44,444 nucleotides of DNA from Coriobacteriaceae bacterium AF45-21. Its GTDB lineage: Bacteria > Actinomycetota > Coriobacteriia > Coriobacteriales > Coriobacteriaceae. How positions within the stretch are numbered: position 1 is the first letter of the stretch; the number at the start of each line of letters is the position of its first letter. The notes beneath the pieces were generated by a model that saw nothing but the letters and a program-made list of their open reading frames with translations, was not told the origin of the DNA and did not search any database. The position numbers and the translations under genes were made by a program. Shown here in pieces: positions 10,180 to 19,969 of this stretch. The DNA lies in assembly GCA_027682925.1 (NCBI GenBank), contig JAQCYU010000020.1:1-44444 (forward strand), in the 5' to 3' direction.

Positions 10180-12315
10180 ATGGGGCGCAATAACAAGCAT
10201 AAGCGCGGTGCTCGCAATAAGCGTGGGCCGGTGCGCAGCGAACGCCGTCCGAGCCTGACCGGGCGCGTGCAGCTCCATGAGCATGGCGCCTATGTCATAA
10301 CCGAGAGCGGCGACTACAAGGTTATGGGCCGCGGTAAGCGCGAGATCATGGATGGCGATACCGTTGCCGTGAGCATTAAGAACAGCCCGCACGGTGAGCG
10401 GCGCGCCGTGATCGAAGGCGTGGTTGAGCGCGCAGCCATAAGCGTGGTGGGTACGTACCAGACCGCTGGTCCGCTCGGTGTGATCGAGCCGCTCGATTCG
10501 CGCCTGAAGGCCGACTTCTTCATTCTGCCCGAGGATACCTCGGCGGATCGTCTGGGCGTCCACCCGGGTGATGCCGTTGTCGCGCGCATTTTGACCTACC
10601 CGACGCGCCTGGAATCGGGCACCGTGACGATCGAACGCCGCATTGGCGGAGATGACGCGCCCGATTTGGGCGTTCAATATGTGATGGCGCGTTACGGCTA
10701 TACCGATAGCTATCCCGAGGCCGCGCTGGACGAGGCCGAGGGGCTTTCGCTCGATGTGTCCGCGGCGCTTAAGGACCCGCTCCGCCGCGATCTGCGCGAC
10801 CGTTTTGTCATCACGATCGACCCGGTCGACGCGCGCGACTTTGACGATGCCATTTCGCTTGAGCGCACGCCCGAGGGTGGCTACAAGCTGGGTGTGCATA
10901 TCGCTGACGTTTCTCACTATGTGGCTTGGGACGGGCATATCGATCTTGAGGCTCGCCATCGTACGACATCGGTGTATCTGGCCGATCGCGTGCTTCCCAT
11001 GCTGCCCGAACGCCTGTCCTGTGACCTGTGTTCGCTTCGCCCTGACGAGGACCGTCTTGCGTTTACCGTTGACATTGAACTCGATGCGCAGGGTCGCGTG
11101 CGGCATTACGATCCGTACCCCAGCGTGATTCGCTCGCGTGTGCGTATGGACTATGACGGCGCCGAGGCGCTGCTGGTGCGTGCCGGCGCGGTGGAGTATG
11201 GGGTGCTGGAGGGTGCGGCCGAGGATGTTGCGGCTGCTGAGGCCTCGCGCGAGGAGGCGCTTGAGCGCGGTCTTGCGTGCGAGGAAACTGCTCGCGGCTA
11301 TAACGTCGACCTCGGCGATTTCCTTGTCGCCGCCAACGAACTCGCCGAACTTCGCCGTCGTATTCGTCGTGCCCGCGGCTCAGTCGATTTTGACACGGCC
11401 GAGATTCGCGCTCTATTGGATGAGGACGGAGTACCCGTGCAGATTGTGGCGCGCGAGCGTTCGTGTGCCACGTCGCTTATCGAGGAAGCCATGCTGCTCG
11501 CCAACGAGTGCGTTGCAGAGTGGCTGGCAGACCGTGATATCGAGGCCTGCTATCGCGTGCATGAGGATCCGAGCCCCGATAGCCTGCACGGTGCCGCCGT
11601 TGCGCTGGCGCAGCTGGGCATCATCGACGATCGCCGTGCTGCCGGTATCGCCCTGGGGAGTCCCGATGAGCTACAGGCTGCAGTTGATGCTGCCGCCGGT
11701 ACGGCCAACGCACCGCTCGTCAACACGCTGCTTCTGCGCAGCATGCAGCGCGCACTGTACAAGCCGCGCAACGAGGGCCACTTTGCGCTCGCCGCGCCGT
11801 GCTACTGTCACTTTACGAGTCCCATCCGTCGCTACCCCGATCTGGTGGTGCACCGCGTGCTCAAACTGCAGTTGGCCTATGAGCAGCTCGGCGGCAAGGA
11901 CGCCCTGGTCCGTACACCGCGGCTGATCGGCAAGGGGCGCGAGTCGCTGCCGCGCATTCTGCCGCAGATCTGCCGCGCATGCAGCGATGCCGAGCGCGCG
12001 GCAGATGCCGCTAGCCATGCGACGCAAAAGATCAAGATTGCCCAGTACTATGAGGATCGCCTGGGCGAGCGCTATGCCGGAACGGTCTCATGGGTCAGCA
12101 GCATGGGCCTCTTTGTGCGCTTGGACCTGACGCAGGTCGAAGGCTTGGTTTCGATCAAGAGTCTGGGCAACGAGTGGTTCGAGTTCGACGAGGATGCGCT
12201 TACGCTGACGGGCGCCGACACGGGGACTCACTATGAACTGGGCCAGCGCGTGATTATCGAGGTTTCGCGCGTCAATACCACGCGTGGGCACTTGGACTTT
12301 AAGCTTATCCATTAG
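10180..12315 (+). CDS. rnr: Ribonuclease R (RNB exoribonuclease)
   Basis: The enzyme degrades structured RNA processively from the 3' end. The 711-residue protein starts with a basic stretch and a cold-shock-like OB region (to about residue 140). The RNB catalytic domain shows DPVDARDFDDAISLE, HIADVSHYV and LSCDLCSLRPDEDRLAFT. A C-terminal S1 domain begins near GERYAGTVSWVSSMGLFVRLD. The start has a strong AAGGAGG. About 55 residues between GAEALL and FDTAEIRALL are charged and Ala/Glu-rich; some spacer is normal here but this one looks long. The adjacent smpB typical of many genomes is found about 8.5 kb further on. Confidence 0.93.
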   Translation: MGRNNKHKRGARNKRGPVRSERRPSLTGRVQLHEHGAYVITESGDYKVMGRGKREIMDGDTVAVSIKNSPHGERRAVIEGVVERAAISVVGTYQTAGPLGVIEPLDSRLKADFFILPEDTSADRLGVHPGDAVVARILTYPTRLESGTVTIERRIGGDDAPDLGVQYVMARYGYTDSYPEAALDEAEGLSLDVSAALKDPLRRDLRDRFVITIDPVDARDFDDAISLERTPEGGYKLGVHIADVSHYVAWDGHIDLEARHRTTSVYLADRVLPMLPERLSCDLCSLRPDEDRLAFTVDIELDAQGRVRHYDPYPSVIRSRVRMDYDGAEALLVRAGAVEYGVLEGAAEDVAAAEASREEALERGLACEETARGYNVDLGDFLVAANELAELRRRIRRARGSVDFDTAEIRALLDEDGVPVQIVARERSCATSLIEEAMLLANECVAEWLADRDIEACYRVHEDPSPDSLHGAAVALAQLGIIDDRRAAGIALGSPDELQAAVDAAAGTANAPLVNTLLLRSMQRALYKPRNEGHFALAAPCYCHFTSPIRRYPDLVVHRVLKLQLAYEQLGGKDALVRTPRLIGKGRESLPRILPQICRACSDAERAADAASHATQKIKIAQYYEDRLGERYAGTVSWVSSMGLFVRLDLTQVEGLVSIKSLGNEWFEFDEDALTLTGADTGTHYELGQRVIIEVSRVNTTRGHLDFKLIH

Positions 12316-12340
12316 CCAAATCTCGACTCATGGCGGGAGA

Positions 12341-12376
12341 GCGGAGGGCGGTCTTTCGGGGCCGCCCTCCGCATTT
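12341..12376 (+). terminator. Terminator after rnr
   Basis: Perfect 11-bp stem GCGGAGGGCGG (12341-12351) and CCGCCCTCCGC (12362-12372) with loop TCTTTCGGGG, followed by ATTTGG. Confidence 0.85.
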
Positions 12377-12434
12377 GGATCATAGCTACCTTGCCGTCCG
12401 CTCGGCCGCCCGCTTACCTGCTATTCGAGAGGTA

Positions 12435-12473
12435 AAACCTACCAAAATAAACCTGTCCCTTTTTGGCAGGTTT
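12435..12473. repeat. Small hairpin carrying an AAACCTGTCCC loop
   Basis: Arms AAACCTACCAAAA (12435-12447) and TTTTGGCAGGTTT (12461-12473) match with one mismatch and enclose a loop with AAACCTGTCCC. It is the second copy of the element at 309-345 and lies 20 bp before the recombinase start. Confidence 0.7.
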
Positions 12474-12492
12474 ACAAGAAAGCGGGGATGAG

Positions 12493-13098
12493 ATGGCGAC
12501 GGTGTATGGTTATGCGCGGGTGAGTTCGCGCGATCAGAATCTAAATCGGCAGCTGGATGCGCTGGGCGCCTATGGCGTGGGCTCGGCGAATATTTATGCC
12601 GACCATGCAAGCGGCAAGGACTTCGATCGCCCGCGGTATCGCGAGCTGCTGCACATCCTGGGAGACGGGGACGTGCTGGTGGTGCTTTCTATCGACCGGC
12701 TTGGCCGTAATTACTCCGAGATTCTTGAGGAATGGCGACGCATTACCAAGGAGCTCGGGGTTGCCATTGTGGTGTTGGACATGCCATTGCTTGACACGCG
12801 CGCCAGGGCCAGCGGCGCGCCGGATGTGACCAATACCCTGATTGCCGATATTGTGCTACAACTGCTGAGCTACGTGGCGCAGGTGGAGCGCGAGAATATT
12901 CATCGGCGCCAGGCGGAGGGGATTGCAGCGGCGCGGGCGCGAGGGGTCCGTTTCGGTCGACCTCGCAAGCCGTGCCCTCCTCAGTTTGAGCTGGTACGCG
13001 ATAGCTATGAGGCAGGCGATATTACCCGCAGCCAGGCAGCAAAGTGCCTGGGCGTGTGCGTGGGGACGTTCGATCGCTGGATGCGCGAGGCGGGGTAG
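12493..13098 (+). CDS. Serine site-specific recombinase (resolvase/invertase family)
   Basis: The 201-residue protein has the N-terminal resolvase catalytic domain: YARVSSRDQ with the presumed nucleophile Ser11, then SIDRLGRNYSEI and the long helix EREN-IHRRQAEGIAAARARG. The basic hinge GVRFGRPRKP leads to a Hin-type helix-turn-helix (DITRSQAAKCLGVCVGTFDRWM). Such enzymes resolve co-integrates or invert segments. No transposase, toxin or phage gene is adjacent and I found no obvious invertible segment. It could be a remnant of a mobile element or a domesticated invertase acting elsewhere. Codon choice is less biased than in neighbouring housekeeping genes. Confidence 0.88.
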   Translation: MATVYGYARVSSRDQNLNRQLDALGAYGVGSANIYADHASGKDFDRPRYRELLHILGDGDVLVVLSIDRLGRNYSEILEEWRRITKELGVAIVVLDMPLLDTRARASGAPDVTNTLIADIVLQLLSYVAQVERENIHRRQAEGIAAARARGVRFGRPRKPCPPQFELVRDSYEAGDITRSQAAKCLGVCVGTFDRWMREAG

Positions 13099-13202
13099 GG
13101 GTTTGCGTCGCTTTGGCGCTTCCTGTTGCGATTCAAATTTTGATACGGTGACGATGTCATTTGGGGCTACAGTCGCTGATATTCAAAAAAGGAGGTAGGC
13201 CC

Positions 13203-13783
13203 TTGGCGCGCGTAAAACAAATAATCGGATGGACCGCGATCGTTCTGTTTACTGCAACGCTGGCGGGCATCTGGGTGCTGACGGAGCAAAATGCGGTGGA
13301 GACGTCGTTGCTGAGCGAGTCCACCGCGCGTGTGGTGGAGGGTCAAGCTACGGGCGTACAGGCTGCCGATGTCGCGGGTGAAGCTCAGACCGAGAATGGG
13401 ATGACCGGGGGCACCGATTCGGCTGCTTCGAATGTCCGGTCTGGCCGACTTGCTTCCATTCGCATGTGGGTGGCACGAACGTCCGTCGCGTTGCCCATAC
13501 CGTAGAGTTTTTCTTCGTCGGATTGTTCGCCTCGGTGGTCGTGGTTTGCTTTTCCAGGCGTCCGTGGAGCGTATGCTCCCGTTGCGTGCCCGTGTTGCTC
13601 TTTTGCGCCGTCTGCTCCGTTGGCGATCAGGTACATAAGATCTTTGTTCCCGGCAGGCATTTCGACGTTATCGATTTAGGATTCGATGCTGCGGGCTATG
13701 TTACCGCGATGCTGTTGGTATTGCTGGCAGCGGTGTTGGTGCGCCATGCGACTCGGCCGATCGGCGCCCATGCGAGGCGCTAG
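13203..13783 (+). CDS. VanZ-like membrane protein (one frame break)
   Basis: A TTG start at 13203 lies seven bases after AAGGAGG. The first part encodes one membrane helix (IIGWTAIVLFTATLAGIWVL) and a Ser/Ala/Gly-rich loop. The second part, in the next frame, carries the VanZ-like pattern RRVAHTVEFFFVGL, GDQVHKIFVPGRHFDVIDLGFDAAGY and a final helix with a basic end. The switch falls at about 13468-13470, where TGTGGGTGGC would need one more G. Restored length is about 193 residues. VanZ proteins are linked to teicoplanin resistance in some enterococci, but most homologues have no assigned role. Confidence 0.75.
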
Positions 13784-13864
13784 CCGGTAACAAGCCCGTT
13801 TTTGATAATGCGACCTTGTTGAATTATTTTGTGTCGCGCGTATTTCCGAGCGGTCGGATTTGAG

Positions 13865-13891
13865 GGGCGAGCGGTAGAACGCTCGCCCTTT
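13865..13891 (+). terminator. Terminator after the VanZ-like gene
   Basis: Perfect stem GGGCGAGCG (13865-13873) and CGCTCGCCC (13880-13888) followed by TTT. Confidence 0.75.
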
Positions 13892-13987
13892 GTGCGCCAC
13901 GATGCGGCACAATGTACCGCAAAAGCTGTTTGTATCCGGTACGAATCGTTCGTTGGTCTTTAATTCTTCTCAACGGAGGTGTTTGAG

Positions 13988-14839
13988 ATGGCAAACGGAT
14001 TGCTTTTGCGGCTTCGCGAGCGTGAGCTCAGCGCGAGCCCGGCGGAACGCAATGTCATCGCATATGTAAGCGCTCATCCGCACGAGGTGGTCGGGCTGTC
14101 CGTCCGCGGTCTTGCCGATGTCACGTTCTCCTCGCCCTCGAGCATTTTGCGCTTTTGCAAGCGTTTGGGTTTTGCGGGCTACAAGGAGTTCCAGCGCGAA
14201 CTGATTGCCGAGCTGGCGCTCTTAGGTGACAAGAAAGACGTAGCCCTCGAGGACATCTCCATGGATGACAGCGTCGAACGTATCGTGGGGAAGGTGATGA
14301 AAAGCAACGTGCGCACGATCGAGGCGACGGCACGAACGCTCGATTACACCGTCTTGGAGCGATGCGCGGCCCGTCTTAAGCGAGCACGCGCGGTCAATCT
14401 GTTCGGTATTGGTGCCTCCCGTTTGGTCGCGCACGATCTGGCGCAAAAGCTCATGCGTGTCGACAAGGAGTGCCATCTGTACGACGACTGGCATGATCAG
14501 CTCTTGTGTGCCAAGAACATGCATGAGGGCGATATGGCAATCGCCTTTAGCTACTCGGGCTTGACGCAAGAGGTGCTGGACTGCACCGCCGAGGCTCAAC
14601 GTCACAACTGTCCCGTTGTGGCCGTTACCAAAGTAGATGGATCATCCAAGCTTGCCACCGTGGCCGATGCCGTGCTCGGCGTCGCTGCGAGTGAACCCTT
14701 GGTCCGCAGCGGTGCCATGGCTTCGCGTATGGCCCAGCTTATGGTTGTCGATGCCCTGTACGCTGCTTACGTTGCGAGCGATTACGAACGGGTGACGCAT
14801 GTCATTAAGCAAAACTACATCGAGAAACAGGAAAGATGA
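13988..14839 (+). CDS. RpiR/MurR-family transcriptional regulator
   Basis: The 283-residue protein has an N-terminal RpiR-type helix-turn-helix (LSASPAERNVIAYVSAHPHEV, then SSPSSILRFCKRLGFAGYKEFQ). A C-terminal SIS domain binds phosphosugars (NLFGIGASRLVAHDL; AIAFSYSGLTQEVLDCT). It stands directly before murQ and the PTS gene, with only 10 bases to murQ, so it probably senses MurNAc-6-phosphate and controls this cluster, as MurR does in E. coli. The ATG at 13988 follows AACGGAGG; an in-frame GTG nine bases upstream overlaps the ribosome site. Confidence 0.9.
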   Translation: MANGLLLRLRERELSASPAERNVIAYVSAHPHEVVGLSVRGLADVTFSSPSSILRFCKRLGFAGYKEFQRELIAELALLGDKKDVALEDISMDDSVERIVGKVMKSNVRTIEATARTLDYTVLERCAARLKRARAVNLFGIGASRLVAHDLAQKLMRVDKECHLYDDWHDQLLCAKNMHEGDMAIAFSYSGLTQEVLDCTAEAQRHNCPVVAVTKVDGSSKLATVADAVLGVAASEPLVRSGAMASRMAQLMVVDALYAAYVASDYERVTHVIKQNYIEKQER

Positions 14840-14849
14840 GGTGAATGAA

Positions 14850-15773
<924 letters not shown>

Positions 15774-15830
15774 GTGCGCGGCGTGAGCTGATATGACATC
15801 CAGACGAGATACCCAATACAAGGAGGAGTT

Positions 15831-17261
15831 ATGACGAACAAAGAGCTGGCTCAAAAGCTGCTGGACCTTTTGGGCGGTAAAGACAACGTGCTGGCAAACG
15901 CGGCGTGCATGACGCGCCTGCGCGTGACCGTCAAAGACACGGGCAGCGTCGACACGGAGGGTATTGAGGCACTCGACGGCGTGATGGGCTTGGTCGAGGA
16001 CGACACGATGCAGATCGTGCTGGGGCCGGGCAAGGTGAATAAGGTGCTCGAGGAGTTCTCCAAGCTCACCGGCCTTGCGAAAGGCGTTGCCGACGAGAGC
16101 GTGGTTGACGCTGCGGCCACAAACAAGGCCGCGCAGAAGGCAAAGTACGAGTCCAAGCCGGTTCAGGCCTTCCTCAAGAAGATTTCCAATGTCTTCGTCG
16201 CCCTGCTTCCCGGCATCATTGCGGCTGGCCTCATCAACGGTATCTGCAACGTCATTAACGTCTCGACGGCAGGCGCGCTTGCAGGCGAGTGGTGGTACCA
16301 GGGCATTCGTTCCATGGGCTGGGCCCTGTTTGCCTATCTACCCATCTTGGTGGGCTATAACGCGGCACGTGAGTTTGGCGGCTCCGCTGCGCTGGGCGGC
16401 ATCGCCGGCATGATGTGTATCGCCAACAGTGCCATGCCCCTGCTTGCGCCTGGCGCGGCTGATCCTGCCACTGCCATTCTGCTGCCGCTCACCAATGCGC
16501 AGTACAACCCCGCAGCGGGCGGCATGATCGCGGCTCTTATCGCTGGCGCATTTTTTGCCTGGATGGAGCGTCAGATTCGCAAGGTTATGCCCAACGCACT
16601 CGACACGTTCTTGTCCCCGCTGCTGGTGCTCATCATCGGCGCCTTTGCTCTGATGCTCGTCATCCAGCCGGTTGGCGCATGGCTGACGACTGCCATCTTT
16701 AGCGTTTTGACCTTTATCTTCGAGAAGCTGGGCGTCCTGGGCGGCTATATCCTGTCGGCAGGCTTCTTGCCGCTGGTTTCCGTCGGCCTGCATCAGGCGC
16801 TCACGCCGATCCACGCTATGCTCAACGATCCCGACGGTGCTACCAAGGGTATCAATTACCTGCTTCCCATCCTTATGATGGCTGGCGGCGGCCAGGTCGG
16901 TGCCGGTCTGGCGCTGTACTTTAAGACCAAGAACGCCAAGCTCAAGAAGTACGTCGCAGAGTCCATTCCCGTTGGAATCCTGGGTGTGGGCGAGCCTCTG
17001 ATGTATGCCGTTACGCTGCCGCTCGTTCGTCCGTTTGTGACGGCCTGCCTGGGTGCCGGATTTGGCGGCGCGCTCGCGGCGCTGCTTCACATCGGCACGG
17101 TTTCTCAGGGCGTTTCCGGTCTGTTTGGCCTGCTGATCGTCGTTCCTGGCCAGCAGCTCGGCTACGTTGCCGCTATGCTGCTTGCCTATGCCGCCGGCTT
17201 TGTCCTGACGTGGTTCTTTGGCGTCGACGAGCAGAAGATCAATGAGTTCTTTGGCGAGTAG
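15831..17261 (+). CDS. PTS transporter EIIBC, MurNAc/muropeptide-sugar type
   Basis: The 476-residue protein joins a glucose-family EIIB domain to a membrane EIIC domain. EIIB has the phosphorylated Cys26 in NAACMTRLRVTV. EIIC has about ten hydrophobic segments, including FLKKISNVFVALLPGIIAAGLING. No EIIA domain is present, so a separate Crr-like EIIA must donate phosphate, as for E. coli MurP. Its place between murQ and the mupG-like gene points to uptake of MurNAc or MurNAc-GlcNAc with phosphorylation at C6; the substrate is inferred from context. Start after AAGGAGGAGTT. Confidence 0.88.
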   Translation: MTNKELAQKLLDLLGGKDNVLANAACMTRLRVTVKDTGSVDTEGIEALDGVMGLVEDDTMQIVLGPGKVNKVLEEFSKLTGLAKGVADESVVDAAATNKAAQKAKYESKPVQAFLKKISNVFVALLPGIIAAGLINGICNVINVSTAGALAGEWWYQGIRSMGWALFAYLPILVGYNAAREFGGSAALGGIAGMMCIANSAMPLLAPGAADPATAILLPLTNAQYNPAAGGMIAALIAGAFFAWMERQIRKVMPNALDTFLSPLLVLIIGAFALMLVIQPVGAWLTTAIFSVLTFIFEKLGVLGGYILSAGFLPLVSVGLHQALTPIHAMLNDPDGATKGINYLLPILMMAGGGQVGAGLALYFKTKNAKLKKYVAESIPVGILGVGEPLMYAVTLPLVRPFVTACLGAGFGGALAALLHIGTVSQGVSGLFGLLIVVPGQQLGYVAAMLLAYAAGFVLTWFFGVDEQKINEFFGE

Positions 17262-17328
17262 TTTGATATCGTGAGCCGTGTTGCTCGGGGTTCGCGGCGC
17301 GCGGCAGATTTCTTGATGCTATGGTTGT

Positions 17329-17362
17329 GCCGGCGGGGCTAACTGCTCCGCCGGCCTTTTTT
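17329..17362 (+). terminator. Terminator or attenuator before the mupG-like gene
   Basis: GCCGGCGG (17329-17336) pairs with CCGCCGGC (17348-17355), then CTTTTTT. The AAAGGAG ribosome site of the next gene begins directly after the T run, so the hairpin could limit read-through from the PTS gene into mupG. Confidence 0.8.
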
Positions 17363-17378
17363 AAAGGAGCGTTGTAGC

Positions 17379-18430
17379 GTGAAAACGGGTATTTCGATTT
17401 ATCTTTCCAGCCCTTTGCAGGATATTGAGCGGACGATTGAGCGTGGTGCCGCGGCGGGTGCGCGCTACGCGTTCACCTCACTGCATATTCCCGAGGATGG
17501 GGGAGCGGCGTATGCGATAAGGTCCGTCATGTGCTGTCGCTGCTCTCCGCCCGCGGCATTGCGCTCATTGCCGATGTGGGGCCTCGCACGTGCGAGTTGC
17601 TCGGGCTTGAGCGCATCGAGGACCTGCGCGATCTGGGGTTGGAATACCTTCGTTTGGACTATGGCTTTAGCGCCCAACGGGTCGCGGAGCTGTCCGGTGT
17701 ATTTCGCATAGTGGTCAATGCATCGACGGTGAGTTCTGATGAAATCGCATCGTGGCGTGAGGCCGGTGCCGATGTGACTCGTTTTGCCGCCTGCCACAAT
17801 TTTTACCCCAAGCCTTATACCGGTTTAGCTCTGGAGGACATTGCTCGGGTGAATCTTCGTCTTGCGGCGCTTGGATTCGAAATCATGGCTTTTGTGCCGG
17901 GTGATGCCAACGTTCGCGGGCCGGTATTCGAGGGACTGCCGACGGTCGAGGCGCAGCGCGGTCGCGCGTCAAAGGTTGCCCTCAACATGCTTGAGCTTGC
18001 ACATGGCGCCGATTGCGACATTGTGTTGGTCGGCGACCCCGATCTTTCCGATGCGGGCTGGACGCAGTTTGCTCATGTTTCCGCCGGATACGTGGACCTG
18101 CAATGCGAGCTTGAGCCCGGTTATGCCTATGTACGTGGGCAGATTCATCACGACCGACCCGATTCGAGCACCCTCATCTTTAGGTCTCAGGAGTCGCGTA
18201 CGACGCTTAAGCCGGATTCCGTGCCGATGGATGCCGGTGCCGGCCTGTCACGAAAGACGGGGTCGATCGCTGTGAGCAATAGCGGCTATGGGCGCTACGA
18301 AGGCGAGCTTGAGATTGCGCGGGTCGATCTTCCCGGTGACGAGCGCATGAACGTTGCGGGTCATATCACGCCCGAGGCAATGGAGCTGCTGCCGTTCATC
18401 AAACGCGGATTCGGGGTACGGTTCGTTTAG
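17379..18430 (+). CDS. mupG: MupG-like 6-phospho-N-acetylmuramidase, DUF871 family (one frame break)
   Basis: DUF871 proteins include MupG, which splits MurNAc-6-phosphate-GlcNAc inside the cell. The N-terminal TIM-barrel half shows GISIYLSSPLQDIERTIERG, TSLHIPED, IADVGPRT and NFYPKPYTGL. The C-terminal half (TLIFRSQESRTTLKP to the end) is the cyclophilin-like domain of the family. The frame breaks after 17516: TATGCGATAAG lacks one G, and restoring it gives AAYADKVRHVLSLLSARG. Restored length is about 350 residues, normal for the family. GTG start after AAAGGAG. With the PTS and murQ it completes a disaccharide route: import and phosphorylation, cleavage, ether removal. Confidence 0.88.
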
Positions 18431-18522
18431 CGTGTGACCCGTGGGCTACAATTGGCCCATCATGCGAAGGCGCCTCGTGTGGCGTGTGCCTGCGTTGGCC
18501 GATCTATATTCGGAGGATTTCC

Positions 18523-18882
18523 ATGACCGTACTGTTTGTTGAATATCCCAAGTGCTCGACCTGTAAAAAGGCTAAGGCATGGCTGGACGAACATGGGGTT
18601 GAGTATATCGACCGCGATATCGTTTTGGACAATCCCACGGCTGATGAGCTTGCGACCTGGACTGCTCGTTCGGGGCTGCCGGTGCGGCGCTTCTTTAATT
18701 CGTCGGGCATGAAATATCGAGAGCTGGGCCTGAAGGCGCGTCTAGATGCGGGCATGACGGATCGGGAGTGCTACGAGCTGCTGGCGACCGACGGCATGCT
18801 GGTCAAGCGTCCGCTGTTGGTGGGCGACGACTTTGCGATTCCCGGCTTTAGGGAATCGGCTTGGGTCGAGGCGTTGCTGTAG
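18523..18882 (+). CDS. ArsC/Spx-family thioredoxin-fold protein
   Basis: The 119-residue protein has the family start FVEYPKCSTCKKAKAWL, with a CxxC pair at residues 11 and 14, and the late motif GMLVKRPLLVGDD. These are shared by arsenate-reductase-like YfgD/YffB proteins and Spx-type regulators. The RPLL segment suits the ArsC-like group. No arsenic-resistance genes are nearby, so an arsenate-detoxifying role is not supported by context. GGAGG ribosome site. Confidence 0.82.
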   Translation: MTVLFVEYPKCSTCKKAKAWLDEHGVEYIDRDIVLDNPTADELATWTARSGLPVRRFFNSSGMKYRELGLKARLDAGMTDRECYELLATDGMLVKRPLLVGDDFAIPGFRESAWVEALL

Positions 18883-18887
18883 CGGCT

Positions 18888-18999
18888 GCGGAAAGTGCGA
18901 CCCGTTTTGAGCTTCGATTACGGGATACGGTTTCCGGTTGAGGGCTCGATGGGAAAGTGGGGACCGGTTTGAGCTTGAAATCTGGGACGCACTTTCCGC
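18888..18999. repeat. Two 48-bp palindromic units forming a larger inverted repeat
   Basis: Units 18889-18936 and 18951-18998 are similar direct copies, each beginning GGAAAGTG, holding a central GTTTGAGCTT or GTTTTGAGCTT, and ending TTTCCG. Outer arms GCGGAAAGTGCG (18888-18899) and CGCACTTTCCGC (18988-18999) are perfect complements. It fills the gap between two convergent genes. It is unrelated in sequence to the 57-bp palindromes. Confidence 0.75.
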
Positions 19000-19016
19000 C
19001 GGCAGGCTTGCCCCAG

Positions 19017-19427
19017 TCAGTCCTCCAACTGCGCCCATTCGTGCGGATCGTAGACCTTTACGTGCTTGTTGGGCTTGCCGCTCCAGTACTCCTCGTCCAT
19101 AAAGGGCAGATATGCCTGAACGCCGGGGCAGATAAAGGGGATCCGCTGCTGTTGCAGTCGCTCGCGCTGGCGCTGCTCCAGGTGCGCCTCGGATATGACG
19201 GTCGGCATACCGGACAGCTCGACGAGGCTTGCCTGGATTCGCTTAAGGTCGGGGAGTCCCGCGTGCCATGACATCCGCATGATCAAAAAGGATGCACGGC
19301 GGTATTTTGCCTGCATCACCGTGATGGCGGGGCGCAGAGTGGGATGGATTTTGTCCCGTTCGGGCCAAAGGTCAGCAGTGATCTCGAGGCCCAGGGTCTC
19401 CCATAGGTAATCAAGCTCTTCGTCCAT
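19017..19427 (-). CDS. Uncharacterised 136-residue protein, possibly a truncated regulator
   Basis: The reading frame starts ATG at 19427 with GAGGCG upstream on the minus strand and is open to 19017. The phrase LEQRQRERLQQQRIPFICPGVQAYLPF resembles, from memory, the N-terminal domain of winged-helix proteins in Firmicutes and Coriobacteriia. In those proteins a DNA-binding domain follows; here the protein stops soon after (HEWAQLED). It may be a short family member or a remnant. No membrane segment or metal motif is seen. Confidence 0.6.
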   Translation of the reverse strand: MDEELDYLWETLGLEITADLWPERDKIHPTLRPAITVMQAKYRRASFLIMRMSWHAGLPDLKRIQASLVELSGMPTVISEAHLEQRQRERLQQQRIPFICPGVQAYLPFMDEEYWSGKPNKHVKVYDPHEWAQLED

Positions 19428-19630
19428 GGCGCCTCGATATCTACGTGATCATTGATGCTTCGATTGTGTTGCCTGGTGCTATCGTTTTCGCGGTAGAATC
19501 TGCCAACGGTTGACGGCTACCGCTCGCGGCGTTTTGCCCTTCGTGTACAGCGGTCGGCTTCACAGGTCCTTCACGGGTTGGACTAAATTAGGCCAATTTG
19601 ACTGAATTTTAAAAAAGTCAAAATTGGGGC

Positions 19631-19659
19631 TTGCGTCACGGCGGTACTTCCCGTATATT
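19631..19659 (+). promoter_or_regulatory. Probable tRNA promoter
   Basis: TTGCGT (19631-19636) and TATATT (19654-19659) are separated by exactly 17 bp, with tRNA-Gln about 45 bp downstream. Just upstream an AT-rich inverted repeat (CAATTTGACT...AGTCAAAATTG, about 19595-19626) could be a terminator or an activator site. Confidence 0.65.
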
Positions 19660-19703
19660 TCTTTCTTGCGCAAAGGCACAGCCGAGCGCAGCGATGCAGT
19701 CAT

Positions 19704-19777
19704 TGGGATGTCGTCTAATGGCAGGACAGCGGATTCTGGTTCCGTCAATGGGGGTTCGACTCCCTCCATCCCAGCCA
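19704..19777 (+). tRNA. tRNA-Gln (anticodon CTG)
   Basis: Acceptor arms TGGGATG (19704-19710) and CATCCCA (19767-19773) pair fully. The anticodon stem GCGGA/TCCGT holds loop TTCTGGT with CTG at positions 34-36. The T arm has GTTCGACTC. Discriminator G and an encoded CCA follow. Confidence 0.95.
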
Positions 19778-19794
19778 TTGCATTTGCTACATAT

Positions 19795-19871
19795 GGCCCG
19801 TTCGTCTAGCGGTTTAGGACGCCGCCCTCTCAAGGCGGAGATCACCAGTTCGAATCTGGTACGGGCTACCA
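19795..19871 (+). tRNA. tRNA-Glu (anticodon CTC)
   Basis: Acceptor GGCCCGT (19795-19801) pairs with ACGGGCT (19861-19867). Anticodon stem CCGCC/GGCGG holds loop CTCTCAA, giving CTC. The T loop is GTTCGAATC. CCA is encoded. It is 17 bp after tRNA-Gln and probably cotranscribed with it. Confidence 0.95.
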
Positions 19872-19882
19872 AAATTGAACGC

Positions 19883-19910
19883 CCCGGGCCTCGTTAGAGA
19901 CCCGGGTTTT
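19883..19910 (+). terminator. Terminator after the tRNA pair
   Basis: CCCGGGCCTC (19883-19892) pairs with GAGACCCGGG (19897-19906), one mismatch, loop GTTA, then TTTT. Confidence 0.85.
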
Positions 19911-19969
19911 GTGTATTGACCGATATTTAAGGCGCGCGTTGAGTCTGCCGCCCGGACCGAGGAGTTGTC

